NCBI RefSeq assembly: GCF_003201475.1
Contig: NZ_QJJK01000009.1
Span: forward strand, 124,001 to 188,000
Reading direction: 5' to 3'
Length of the DNA stretch: 64,000 nt
Source: Chelatococcus asaccharovorans
GTDB taxonomy: Bacteria; Pseudomonadota; Alphaproteobacteria; Rhizobiales; Beijerinckiaceae
In this document: piece by piece, positions 25,111 through 34,782 of the stretch
Position numbering within the stretch: the stretch's first letter is position 1
Layout of the letters: each line of letters begins with the position of its first letter
Position numbers and translations under genes: made by a program
The notes under the pieces: model-generated
What the model saw: only the letters and a program-made list of their open reading frames with translations
Databases searched by the model: none
Told to the model about the DNA's origin: nothing

Positions 25111-25803
25111 ATGCATTGTAATATTTGCGGCGGCACGGCCTTCCTCGACATGCCGAAGCGTCCATTGGCGCGCTGTGCGGACTGCGGCTCGCTGGAGCGT
25201 ACGCGCATGGCCGCCCTGCATATCAAGGCGCTCGGCCTTGCCGACGGGGCGCATATTCTCCACTTCGCGCCGGAGCGCGGGCTCGCGAGGCTTTTGCAGG
25301 GTATAGGCGGCGAGAACTATCGCGCGGTCGACATCGCACCGGAGGCCTATGCGGATGTGGGGGTGCCGGTCGGCGCCTTTGACCTGTGCCGCGACGGTTT
25401 CCACCTGAAACCGGCCACCTTCGACCTCATTGTCCACAATCACGTGCTCGAGCACATCGCCTGCAACTACACGGTGGTACTGACACAGCTCGCGCGGTCG
25501 CTGAAGCCCGATGGCGTGATGCTGTTTTCGGTTCCAATCGTCGGGGACGACTATTGGGAGGAGATGACCCGGCCCGAGACGATCAATCCCGAGCGATTCG
25601 GCGACTACGGCCATCGCCGTCATTTCGGCCGGGCCTTCATCGCCGATACGCTGGGCATGCTCTTCCATTTGGACACCACCTATGACGCCACCCGGAATTT
25701 TCCGGCCGACGTCCTGCGCGACGCCAATATCCCGGAGCGGTTGTGGCACGGGTTCAGCGGCGCAAGCATTTTTGCCGTGCGGCGTGGTGACTTGCGCATC
25801 TGA
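25111..25803 (+). CDS. Class I SAM-dependent methyltransferase with N-terminal zinc ribbon
   Basis: A 230-residue protein. The first 25 residues hold two CxxC pairs (CNIC at 3-6, CADC at 22-25), a small zinc ribbon. A methyltransferase-like domain follows: ILHFAPERGLARLL (motif I variant), YRAVDIAPEAYADVG (acidic loop), FDLIVHNHVLEHIACNY (motif IV) and LKPDGVMLFSVPIV (motif VI). The GxGxG of motif I is degenerate (FAPERG), which is common in sugar- or surface-polysaccharide-linked methyltransferases. Substrate unknown. The start is uncertain because no strong ribosome-binding site is seen. An upstream ATG at 25018 would add 31 residues. Confidence 0.78.
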   Translation: MHCNICGGTAFLDMPKRPLARCADCGSLERTRMAALHIKALGLADGAHILHFAPERGLARLLQGIGGENYRAVDIAPEAYADVGVPVGAFDLCRDGFHLKPATFDLIVHNHVLEHIACNYTVVLTQLARSLKPDGVMLFSVPIVGDDYWEEMTRPETINPERFGDYGHRRHFGRAFIADTLGMLFHLDTTYDATRNFPADVLRDANIPERLWHGFSGASIFAVRRGDLRI

Positions 25804-26107
25804 CCGGCCCGTTCTGCCAAGCGAGAGCCTGACGGTTCGCGGTTGGATTACAATCGCGAGATGACAAAAAGTTCATGTTTCCGACATCCGCGGGTAATGG
25901 GGTGTAACGGCAACATGCCTGTCATGAGCATGGCGGCAGGTCCGGGTCCAGGCATTTTGAATCACGCCGCCCGTGCGCATCGCAGGCATCGTCTCGTCTG
26001 GACTGTGCCTGAGCAATACTGTTCTCGGACAGGATAGACTGTGCCGTTACAGTGAATGGCGCGGTCCTGTCCGTGACGTACCCTCTTGCGGCACGGGAGA
26101 AGGGCGC
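25804..26107. other. Intergenic gap upstream of DUF1800 gene
   Basis: This 304-bp gap precedes the DUF1800/DUF1501 genes. Open frames continue through it in both directions but have no start signals or motifs. It likely contains the promoter of the pair. I saw no clear hairpin or repeat. Confidence 0.35.
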
Positions 26108-27589
26108 ATGGCAAGCGAACGGGACACGCGGCTGGCTGTCTTTGCGGTCAACCGTTTCGGGCTTGGCGTGAAAGCTGACGGCATCGGCGGGATTGCCGAT
26201 GACATCCGCGAAAGACTGCGTGAGGAGGTGCGCACCGGGCTGAGCGCCGGCACCGCAGTCCCCCAGGGCGGCAATACGGGGCTTGAGACGAGTGCGGCCC
26301 TGTTCCGGGCCTGGCGTGAGCGGGAGGATTTCCTGCGCGTCGCGCGGATGCCGGTGCGGCCGGATCCCGGCCAGCCGCCGACGCCACAGCCCGGCACCCC
26401 CGGCCTGCGGGTGGGCGGCATGGAGCCCAACAAGCCGGTCGGGCCGATGCGGGTGCCGGGCAGCACCATCCCGCAAGCCACCTTCCTGACGGAGGCGGCC
26501 GCCCGCATGGGTTTCGGGCTGGGCCCCGACATCGGCTTCGTCGAGCGGCTGGTGCTCTTCTGGTCCAACCATTTCGCGATCGCGACGTCGAAGGGCGGGC
26601 AGGTGAAGACGCTGGCGGGCGCCTTCGAGCGCGAGGCCATCCGCCCTTATGTGCTGGGCCGTTTCTCCGACATGCTGCTGGCGGTCGAGACCCACCCCGC
26701 CATGCTGATGTATCTCGACAACCAGCAGTCCGTCGGTCCGCAGTCGCAGGCCGGACAAAAGCAGCGCCGGGGGCTCAACGAGAACCTGGCGCGCGAGATC
26801 CTGGAGCTCCACACGATGGGCGTGGGCTCCGGCTATAGCCAGGCGGACGTGACCAGTCTGGCGCGCACGATCACGGGCTGGACGGTGGCCTATAACGACA
26901 CACCCAACCGGGTGCAGGGACGCTTCATCTTCAGCGCCTATCAGCATGAGCCGGGCGACCACAGCGTGCTCGGCACCAGCTATCGCACGGGTGGGGCGGT
27001 GCAGGGCCAGATGGCGCTGCTCGACCTCGCCCGCCACCCCGCGACCGCCCATCATATCGCCCGCAAGCTGGCGCGCCATTTCACGGCCGACACTCCGGAC
27101 CCGAAGCTGGTCGGCCGGCTGGAGCGGGCCTTCATCGACACCGACGGCGATCTCGCGGCGGTGTCGCTGACGCTGCTCGAGGCGCCGGAGGCCTGGCGCG
27201 AGGATACGCGGAAGCCGCGCCTGCCTTATGAATTCCTGATCGCGGGCCTGCGCGCGACAGGTCGCTCCGGACTGGACAGGCCGAACGCGGTCAATCCGCT
27301 CCTCTCGGCCCTCAACGCCATGGGGCAGGGGCTGTGGGATCCCTCCGGTCCGAACGGTTTCCCCGATACCGCCGGTGCGTGGATTTCCGCCGAGGGCATG
27401 ACGTCGCGCCTGGAGACGGCGGCGATGCTCGGCCGGCAGGCACCGGGCGCGCGGAACCCGAATGACGTGCTGGCCAACGTGCTCGGGCCGCGCGCCTCCC
27501 GGGAAACCCGTGTTGCGGTTTCCCGGGCCGACAGTCGCGAACAGGGCCTCGCCCTGTTGTTCATGGCGCCGGAGTTTCAGTGGCGCTGA
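26108..27589 (+). CDS. DUF1800 domain-containing protein
   Basis: A 493-residue protein of the DUF1800 family, widespread in bacteria and without an assigned activity. The opening LAVFAVNRFGLGVKADGI is the family's usual N-terminal motif. MGFGLGPDIGFVERLVLFWSNHF, RPYVLGRFSDMLLAVETHPAML, QRRGLNENLAREILELHTMGV (the ENxARE-L-LHT signature), VTSLARTITGWTV and HIARKLARHFTADTPDP all appear in order. No signal peptide is obvious, although DUF1800 proteins are often exported. The start at 26108 has GAAGGG nearby. It is followed after 54 bp by the DUF1501 gene, its usual partner, and both probably form one transcript. Confidence 0.92.
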   Translation: MASERDTRLAVFAVNRFGLGVKADGIGGIADDIRERLREEVRTGLSAGTAVPQGGNTGLETSAALFRAWREREDFLRVARMPVRPDPGQPPTPQPGTPGLRVGGMEPNKPVGPMRVPGSTIPQATFLTEAAARMGFGLGPDIGFVERLVLFWSNHFAIATSKGGQVKTLAGAFEREAIRPYVLGRFSDMLLAVETHPAMLMYLDNQQSVGPQSQAGQKQRRGLNENLAREILELHTMGVGSGYSQADVTSLARTITGWTVAYNDTPNRVQGRFIFSAYQHEPGDHSVLGTSYRTGGAVQGQMALLDLARHPATAHHIARKLARHFTADTPDPKLVGRLERAFIDTDGDLAAVSLTLLEAPEAWREDTRKPRLPYEFLIAGLRATGRSGLDRPNAVNPLLSALNAMGQGLWDPSGPNGFPDTAGAWISAEGMTSRLETAAMLGRQAPGARNPNDVLANVLGPRASRETRVAVSRADSREQGLALLFMAPEFQWR

Positions 27590-27643
27590 CGTCATCGATG
27601 TCGTGACGGCGCCCTGACGCCGCTTCTTCCGAAAGGGCCTGCG

Positions 27644-28885
27644 ATGAGCGAACTCTGCGAAACCATCACCCCGTCACGTCGCGCCATCCTGGGCACGGCA
27701 GGCGCCCTGTTCGGCTGGTCGTTCATGCCGCGCTTCGCCTATGCCGCCGGCGGCCGCGATGTCCGGTTCGTCTGTATCGTCCTGCGCGGGGCGATGGATG
27801 GCCTGGCCGCCGTGGCGCCGATCGGCGATCCGGATTACGTCGGATTGCACGGCGATCTCGCGCTTGAGCGCGGTGGGCCCAATCCCGCGATCCCGCTCGA
27901 CGGGTTCTTCGCCCTCCACCCTGCCATGCCGCATTTCGCGCGGCTCTATGGCAAGGGACAGGCCGCCGTCGTCCATGCCGTCGCGACGGGCTACCGCGAC
28001 CGCTCGCATTTCGATGGGCAGGACGTACTGGAGAGTGGGCAGGCCGGTGTCGGGCGCACGGACAGCGGCTGGCTCAACCGGTTGGTCGCCGCCTTGCCGG
28101 AAGGCGAAGCGGTCGCCCGCCGCGGCTGCCTCGGCGTCGGCGCGGTGGCGCCGCTTGTCGTTCGCGGTGCCGCGCCTGTGCTCGGCTGGGCGCCGCCGAG
28201 CCTGCCGCCTGCCGGCGACGATCTGGCGCGCCGGCTCATGGACCTCTACGGCCAGACCGATCCGGTGCTCGCACAGGCCCTGATGCGCGGCGTCGATACC
28301 GAGCGGCTGGCCTTGGCCAGCGCTGGCCCGAACGGGAAGATGGCAGGCCGGCGCGGCGGCCCCGACACGCCGCAGGGGATGCGCCAGATCGCCGAAGGCG
28401 CTGCCCGCCTCCTGGCGGCGGACGATGGACCGCGGATTGCGGCCATGGCCTTCGAGGGCTGGGACACCCATGCGCGCGAAGGTGGCGCGACCGGCCGGCT
28501 GGCGCAACTGCTCGGCGGGCTCGACGGCGCCATTCAAGCGCTGGAGACGGGGCTCGGTCCGCGCTGGTCCGACACCGTGGTGATGGTCGTCACCGAATTC
28601 GGCCGTACGGCACGGATCAACGGCACCGAGGGCACCGACCACGGCACCGGGACGGTGTCGTTCCTCGCAGGCGGCGCGATCAAGGGGGGACGTGTGATCG
28701 CCGACTGGCCCGGCCTGAAGGACGCCGACCTTTATGAAGGCCGCGACCTCAGCGCAACGACGGACTTGCGCGCCGTCACGAAGGGTTTGCTCACGGACCT
28801 CTTCGGCGTCTCGGCCGCGGCTCTCGGGCGGGATGTCTTTCCCGACAGTGGCCTCGTCCGGCCGATGTCCGGCTTGATCGTCTGA
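27644..28885 (+). CDS. DUF1501 domain-containing protein, Tat-exported
   Basis: A 413-residue protein of the DUF1501 family, which has a fold related to sulfatases and alkaline phosphatases. A Tat-like leader is present (TPSRRAILGTAGALFGWSFMPRFAYA). The mature protein begins RDVRFVCIVLRGAMDGLAAV. SHFDGQDVLESG and VVMVVTEFGRTARINGTEGTDHGTG are family signatures, with conserved Asp/His that may bind metal, and FEGWDTHAREGG is also typical. No enzymatic activity is established for the family. It lies immediately after the DUF1800 gene. In many genomes the two are adjacent, implying one shared exported process. Confidence 0.92.
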   Translation: MSELCETITPSRRAILGTAGALFGWSFMPRFAYAAGGRDVRFVCIVLRGAMDGLAAVAPIGDPDYVGLHGDLALERGGPNPAIPLDGFFALHPAMPHFARLYGKGQAAVVHAVATGYRDRSHFDGQDVLESGQAGVGRTDSGWLNRLVAALPEGEAVARRGCLGVGAVAPLVVRGAAPVLGWAPPSLPPAGDDLARRLMDLYGQTDPVLAQALMRGVDTERLALASAGPNGKMAGRRGGPDTPQGMRQIAEGAARLLAADDGPRIAAMAFEGWDTHAREGGATGRLAQLLGGLDGAIQALETGLGPRWSDTVVMVVTEFGRTARINGTEGTDHGTGTVSFLAGGAIKGGRVIADWPGLKDADLYEGRDLSATTDLRAVTKGLLTDLFGVSAAALGRDVFPDSGLVRPMSGLIV

Positions 28886-29329
28886 ATCCGGAAATTCGCT
28901 CAAGCTATTGATTTAGAACATCTATTCATGATCCGCGCAAGTCCGCGGCAGACGGACTTGCGCGATTTCCCGGCGCTCAGCATCGCCTCGCGCCATTCAT
29001 CGCCGGAATGCGCCGGGACGTGCATAACCATCCATTCACCATACGGGCGCTGCGCCGTGGAAGGTCCGCCCGCGATCTTGCATTGAATGGTGCGTTGTGT
29101 TGCACTGCAGCATCGGCAGTGCTTGATCGCGGTGGCGGTCCGGCAGCAGGTGCGCGGTCGCACCTTGGCCCGTCTGCGTCGCTGCTAGATGCTGGATAGA
29201 TTCGAGTTCGTCCTGCGCGGTGCCTGGCGGTTCTGCAGCTATGGGCGGCTGGGTGAAACGGTCGACGCTTGTGGGCTGCAAGGAAGGGGCCCGCGCCTCG
29301 GCGTGAGTGATGTGAGAGGTTGACCAGCC
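28886..29329. other. Non-coding gap with palindromic element
   Basis: This 444-bp gap lies between the DUF1501 gene and the exported protein gene at 29330. It holds a hairpin at 28935-28963 (separate entry). The remaining sequence shows open frames on the minus strand only, with no start signals or recognisable protein. It probably includes the promoter of the gene at 29330. Confidence 0.4.
28935..28963. repeat. Palindromic intergenic module (shared with 59184)
   Basis: GCGCAAGTCCG pairs perfectly with CGGACTTGCGC around a 7-base loop (CGGCAGA). On the opposite strand the core reads CAAGTCCG-TCTGCCG-CGGACTTG, the same module as CAAGTCCG-TCTGTTG-CGGACTTG at 59184-59206. It lies 50 bp after the DUF1501 stop codon. 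Confidence 0.7.
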
Positions 29330-30340
29330 ATGCGACGATTTCGCGTTCTCAGCCGATCGCGTGCCGCGGTTGCCATCATCGGTGTGCTGGGTAGTCTTGC
29401 CGCTGGCGATGCCGGCGCGCAATCCCCGGGCGCACAGGTCTCGCATGAGCCGGGTGGCCGCACGCCTGATGCTCCTGCGGAGGGGCGCACGCCCGAACGT
29501 CTGTCCTCACTCGATCTCGCGACGTTCAAGGGCATTACCCTGGACGATTTCGAACTTCCCTCCCAATGCTTCGCCGCGGAAGGCGATCTCGGTTCGGGCG
29601 CCGATGGTTCTGCGGGCGGTGACCTGGCTGAAGCGGGCGGCGCGGCAGTAACGGATGAGAACGGCTTCTTCGACGCAAGTCAGCTGGCCAGCATCCAAAT
29701 GCCCAATCTCGCGAGCCTGACGCCCTATCGGTTGTCTGCGGGGCAGCGGGCACTCCGCCCGGAATGGCGCGTTGCGCCGATCGCCCGGGGCGTGACCACG
29801 ACGGCCCGCTCTACCGGCACAATCGCGCTCCCTGGTATTCCACAGCCGTCCGAGCGGGCGCTGGGGGTGTCGGTTGGCGCTGGTGGCAATATCACCTTCT
29901 CGACGGAGGTCGCGAGCGATAGCGGCGCATGGCGGCAGGACGATGCGCGGTGGGGGTGGACATTGCAGCGGCAGGCGGCCGAGACCGCGCGCGGCTTCGT
30001 CTGGGGCGGCACGGCCGCGGGCCGTATCGACGCGCAGGGGGGACGGAACCAGGATATGGACCTGCGTCTGGGCTATCGTCGCGGGTCGAGTGATGGCGAT
30101 TGGATGCTGACGCCCCAGGTGGTGGTGTCATCATCCTATCAGCCCGCTGCCAGCGACCGTTGGGGGGCGACGGTGAAACCCGGCGTGGCCGCCGTGGCCC
30201 GCGTTTTTGGCTCTGACAAGGACTGGGTGAGCGCGAAGGTCGATACACGCGTCGGCTATTCCATTCCGGTGGCGGCGAATGCAACCGGCCATCTCGACGC
30301 CTCGGCGATGCTGCGCCTGACGTTCCGTGGGCTGCAGTAG
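29330..30340 (+). CDS. Exported protein of unknown function, possible beta-barrel
   Basis: A 336-residue protein that I do not recognise. A signal peptide is clear (AAVAIIGVLGSLAAGDAGAQS, cleavage near residue 31). Residues 32-150 are acidic, Gly/Ala-rich and probably disordered, with one Cys (LPSQCFAAEG). From about residue 165 onward the sequence alternates polar and hydrophobic residues as in outer-membrane strands (ALGVSVGAGGNITFSTEV, GWTLQRQAAETARGFVWGG, WMLTPQVVVSSSYQP, WVSAKVDTRVGYSIPV), and it ends in MLRLTFRGLQ. A small barrel or autotransporter-like domain is plausible but unproven. It stands alone on the plus strand between the DUF1501 and DUF486 genes. Confidence 0.75.
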   Translation: MRRFRVLSRSRAAVAIIGVLGSLAAGDAGAQSPGAQVSHEPGGRTPDAPAEGRTPERLSSLDLATFKGITLDDFELPSQCFAAEGDLGSGADGSAGGDLAEAGGAAVTDENGFFDASQLASIQMPNLASLTPYRLSAGQRALRPEWRVAPIARGVTTTARSTGTIALPGIPQPSERALGVSVGAGGNITFSTEVASDSGAWRQDDARWGWTLQRQAAETARGFVWGGTAAGRIDAQGGRNQDMDLRLGYRRGSSDGDWMLTPQVVVSSSYQPAASDRWGATVKPGVAAVARVFGSDKDWVSAKVDTRVGYSIPVAANATGHLDASAMLRLTFRGLQ

Positions 30341-30441
30341 TCAACCTTCTCGATGCAACGCCGCTATGAACCGGCATGCGATGGTCAAGGACCGGCAAAG
30401 CTCTATTGTGGGGGCCTCGCTTCAATTTTTCCGAGCGTTCA

Positions 30442-30813
30442 ATGCCCCAGTTGCTAGCCCAGCCCTCCATGGCTGCCCTCGTGCCGATCGTTCTCCTCAT
30501 CTTCTCCAATGTGTTCATGACCGTCGCCTGGTACGGTCATCTCAATTACAAATCGGCCCCCCTGTGGGTGGTTGTGCTTGTCAGCTGGGGCATAGCCTTC
30601 TTTGAATATTGCCTGGCCGTGCCGGCCAACCGCTTCGGTTCCGCTGTCTATTCGGCCGCCCAGCTCAAGACGATTCAGGAGGTCATTACGCTGATCGTCT
30701 TCGCGGGGTTCTCGGTCACCGTGCTCAAGCAGCCGCTCACCCTCAACCATGGCATCGGCTTTGCGCTGATCGCGCTCGGCGCGTCGTTTATCTTCAAGAG
30801 CCCGCCGGGATGA
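30442..30813 (+). CDS. DMT-superfamily DUF486 membrane protein
   Basis: A 123-residue inner-membrane protein of the DUF486 family, a small member of the drug/metabolite transporter superfamily. Four hydrophobic helices are visible ([69 protein letters not shown]). The signature [21 protein letters not shown] is diagnostic. Such proteins probably dimerise, and no substrate is known. The start at 30442 fits homology. The 3' end overlaps the convergent sugar dehydrogenase gene by 20 bp, a tight tail-to-tail arrangement. Confidence 0.9.
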   Translation: MPQLLAQPSMAALVPIVLLIFSNVFMTVAWYGHLNYKSAPLWVVVLVSWGIAFFEYCLAVPANRFGSAVYSAAQLKTIQEVITLIVFAGFSVTVLKQPLTLNHGIGFALIALGASFIFKSPPG

Positions 30814-31930
30814 GCCGCAGAAGCCGCCCATTGCTCTCGTCGGTCAGAAGATAGAGGAGGCCGTCCGGCCCCTGGCGGACATCGCGGATGCGCGCCCCCA
30901 TGTCCGTGAGGAGGCGTTCTTCGCGGATCACGCGGTCGCCCTGAAGCTGCAGCCTGACCAGCATCTGGCCGGCGAGCGCCCCGGTGAACAGGCTGTTCTG
31001 CCAGCCGGGATAGCGATTGCCGGTATAGAAGACCATTCCGGAGGGCGCGATCGACGGATCCCAGTAGAAGACGGGCTGTTCCATGCCCTTCTGCGTCGTG
31101 CCCGCGCCGATTTTCGCGCCGGAATAGTGGGTGCCATAGCCGATGACCGGCCAGCCGTAATTTGCGCCTTTCCTGGAGATGTTGATCTCGTCCCCGCCGC
31201 GGGCGCCGTGCTCGATGGTCCACAGGACGTTGGTGCGGGGATTGATGGCGGCGGACTGCGGGTTGCGGTGGCCGTAGGTCCAGATGTCCGGCTTGGCGCC
31301 GCTGCGGCCGACGAAAGGATTGTCGGCGGGAATGCTACCGTCGCGGTTGATCCGCACCACCTTGCCGAGATGGTTGTCGAGATCCTGCGCCTTGTCCCGG
31401 AGATCGAAGCGTTCGCCCAAGGTTACGAAGAGCGTACCGTCCGGCGCGAAGGCAAGGCGCGAGCCGAAGTGGTTGTTGCCGGAATAGCCGGGCTGCTGGC
31501 GGAAGATCACCTGGACGTCGGTGAGGCGCGCGGCGCGTTCATCCAGCGTCCCGCGGGCGACGGCGGTGCCGCCGAGACCGCCTTCCCGCGGCTCGGCATA
31601 GGATAGATAGATCAGGCGATTCGTCGCGAAATCGGGGTCGAGTGCGACATCGAGCAAGCCGCCCTGTCCACGTGCCCTGACCTCCGGGACGCCGGATATA
31701 GCCGTAGCGTTACCATTGCCGATGAGGCGCAGCCGGCCGGCGCGTTCGGTCACCAGCATGCGGCCGTCCGGCAGGAAGGCCAGGCTCCAGGGATGGTCAA
31801 GATCCCGCGCCACGGTCTCGACCGTCAGGCGGCCGAACTGCTGCCGCTCCGGCGAAGACTGTGCGATCGACGGGGCATTCGAAAGGATTGTCGCGCCTAG
31901 AAAGGCCAAAGCGGACAGGACCACGCGCAT
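30794..31930 (-). CDS. PQQ-dependent sugar dehydrogenase (soluble, exported)
   Basis: A 378-residue six-bladed beta-propeller of the GSDH family (YliI/soluble aldose dehydrogenase type). A signal peptide ([23 protein letters not shown]) sends it to the periplasm. Family motifs are [23 protein letters not shown] at the first blade, [23 protein letters not shown] (PQQ-contacting His/Arg region), [37 protein letters not shown] and [14 protein letters not shown]. Known members oxidise aldoses with PQQ. The physiological substrate is not clear. It converges with the DUF486 gene, overlapping by 20 bp. Confidence 0.92.
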   Translation of the reverse strand: MRVVLSALAFLGATILSNAPSIAQSSPERQQFGRLTVETVARDLDHPWSLAFLPDGRMLVTERAGRLRLIGNGNATAISGVPEVRARGQGGLLDVALDPDFATNRLIYLSYAEPREGGLGGTAVARGTLDERAARLTDVQVIFRQQPGYSGNNHFGSRLAFAPDGTLFVTLGERFDLRDKAQDLDNHLGKVVRINRDGSIPADNPFVGRSGAKPDIWTYGHRNPQSAAINPRTNVLWTIEHGARGGDEINISRKGANYGWPVIGYGTHYSGAKIGAGTTQKGMEQPVFYWDPSIAPSGMVFYTGNRYPGWQNSLFTGALAGQMLVRLQLQGDRVIREERLLTDMGARIRDVRQGPDGLLYLLTDESNGRLLRLIPAGS

Positions 31931-32097
31931 CAGATCTTCTCCCGGTCACGGCGTCGAGACGCTCGCATACAAGCGTAAGGGGAGAGATCTATTTAGGGAT
32001 CCCGGTTCGGCCGGCATCCGGGATCAACATTTTGCGAGGGGCAGTGGAGATGTTGGCCTGCAGTTCAGACGAGGCCGGCTTGCCGGCCCTCACGTCC

Positions 32098-32313
32098 TTA
32101 CGATACGCGCGTCACGGCCCCCTCAGGAGCGCGCACGGTATCTGTCGAGGCGATGTGATTGATGGCTGTCACGGCAAGCGTCGCCACCGTCAAAACCACG
32201 ACAAGCATCAAGGACATCTTGAACTGGCGCGCCACTTCCACGCGTGACATGGCACCAACCGTATTCTTCGCCTTACGGATATCCGACATGCGGATAGGAT
32301 CACTGAGACGCAT
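32098..32313 (-). CDS. Small single-helix membrane protein, unknown
   Basis: A 71-residue protein with one transmembrane helix at about residues 33-53 (MSLMLVVVLTVATLAVTAI). The N-terminal part is basic (RLSDPIRMSDIRKAKNTVG, SRVEVARQFK), so it is likely inside, leaving a short C-terminal periplasmic tail. The start at 32313 has a near-perfect AAAGGAG 7 bases upstream, which is strong evidence that this short frame is translated. It is divergent from the aminotransferase gene. No family was recognised. Confidence 0.7.
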   Translation of the reverse strand: MRLSDPIRMSDIRKAKNTVGAMSRVEVARQFKMSLMLVVVLTVATLAVTAINHIASTDTVRAPEGAVTRVS

Positions 32314-32507
32314 CGTGAGCTCCTTTGAGCCCTTGTGAAACTGACCGGACATTAGATCCATCCGCAACCATCGGCCGTGCGATGGCACACAATGGCAGAT
32401 GCTGTTCGGCCTTGCTTGTCAAAGTGAACGGTGGGGTTAATGGAAAGTTCCCTGAATCGTCTCCGTCCTGCTTGCAACAGCTTGCGCGGCGGCCAGCGGC
32501 GGACTAG

Positions 32508-33752
<1,245 letters not shown>

Positions 33753-33760
33753 TAGTTTCA

Positions 33761-33786
33761 CAGCCGGCGGTGGGAACTGCCGGCTG
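33761..33786 (+). other. Stable hairpin after aminotransferase gene
   Basis: CAGCCGGCGGT and ACTGCCGGCTG form an 11-bp stem with one mismatch and loop GGGA, 8 bp after the stop codon. No T-tract follows, so it is more likely an mRNA 3'-end stabiliser or a weak or Rho-linked end than a classical terminator. Confidence 0.5.
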
Positions 33787-33867
33787 CTTCCCATGGTTGG
33801 GGAAGCGTTTGAAGACGCACATCTGTTGCGCCTTGCAGAGGAGCCCTTCGCGGAAGGGCCCCTCGCG

Positions 33868-33895
33868 GTAGAACCTCGGCAGTAGAACCTTGGCA
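33868..33895. repeat. 14-bp tandem duplication upstream of DUF992 gene
   Basis: GTAGAACCTCGGCA (33868-33881) is followed directly by GTAGAACCTTGGCA (33882-33895), one mismatch. The DUF992 ribosome-binding site (GGAGAG) begins right after the second copy. Confidence 0.75.
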
Positions 33896-33905
33896 GGAGA
33901 GCCCC

Positions 33906-34424
33906 ATGACATTCGGTAGCGTCACACGAAAGACCTTTGCGCGTGCCCTCGGTATTGCGTCCGTTGGCGCTCTTCTGGCGTCCGCGCCCCTGCTTGTGGC
34001 CTCGGCGGAGGCTCAGAGCACCAGCAACACGCGTGTTGGCCGGCTGACCTGTTCCGTATCCGGCGGCCCGGGTTTCATCATCACATCGTCCAAAGCCCTA
34101 AATTGCGTGTTCCGTGGCAATGCCGGCAAGCGTGATTACTATGCGGGCACGATCCGCAAATTCGGTCTCGACATCGGCGCCACCACGGAAGGCACCCTGA
34201 TCTGGGACGTGTTCTCCACCGGTGGCCGCACGGCGCGCGGCATGCTCGCCGGCACCTACGCCGGCGTCTCGGGCGAGGCAACGGTTGGCGGCGGCGTGGG
34301 GGCCAATGTGCTCGTCGGCGGATCGCGCCGCTCCATCAGCCTGCAGCCGCTGTCCATCCAGGGCCAGCAAGGCTTCAATCTTGCCCTCGGGGTTGCCGAT
34401 CTTCAGCTCCATAGCGTCCGCTGA
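33906..34424 (+). CDS. DUF992 domain-containing exported protein
   Basis: A 172-residue exported protein of the DUF992 family, which is confined largely to alphaproteobacteria and has no known activity. A signal peptide of about 36 residues ends at ASAEAQS. The domain then covers the whole mature chain: RVGRLTCSVSGGPGFIITSS, LNCVFRGNAGKRDYYAGTI, FGLDIGATTEGTLIWDVF and a Gly-rich segment with alternating hydrophobics (GTYAGVSGEATVGGGVGANV). The two cysteines (LTCSV, LNCVF) probably form a disulfide. The start at 33906 has GGAGAG about 5 bases upstream. Confidence 0.9.
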   Translation: MTFGSVTRKTFARALGIASVGALLASAPLLVASAEAQSTSNTRVGRLTCSVSGGPGFIITSSKALNCVFRGNAGKRDYYAGTIRKFGLDIGATTEGTLIWDVFSTGGRTARGMLAGTYAGVSGEATVGGGVGANVLVGGSRRSISLQPLSIQGQQGFNLALGVADLQLHSVR

Positions 34425-34782
34425 CAGGCTGAAGTCGATTTTACCAGCCATCGGAGTGGCCGCGCATTCTCGCCGCGAGTCAACGGCGAGAATGCCCGGA
34501 TCGTCGCCCGGCCCGGCTGTGCGGGCCGGAGCCCTTGTCCGCTGCCCGCTCACAGCGTCGCGCCAACGCAGCGCTTGATTCTCACGCCCTTTAGCGAGAC
34601 CATTGCCATTCTGGGCCGGAAAGAGCCCGCGAGAATGGCGATCCGCTTGGGCGCTTTTCCGCACCTTGGACCACCATTCTCACACCCACGCGCGTTCGGC
34701 GAGACGCGGGCCGCGCTGGGACCAGGCACGACTGTCGGGGCAACGGGCTCCCGGCAGAGACTGGGCTGGAGAGGAGAATGCC
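34425..34782. other. Intergenic gap with strong hairpins before EF-G-like gene
   Basis: This 358-bp region has a perfect 12-bp stem at 34464-34495 (GCATTCTCGCCG / CGGCGAGAATGC, loop of 8). A second compound hairpin lies at 34605-34639 (GCCATTCTGGGC against GCCC...AGAATGGC with a 3-base bulge). The motif ATTCTC recurs again at about 34579 and 34675. There is no T-tract. The role is unknown. Confidence 0.45.

Noticed and set aside
28900-29163. 87-residue minus-strand frame in the DUF1501 downstream gap
   Set aside because: It spans the palindromic element, lacks a start signal, and its composition is not protein-like.
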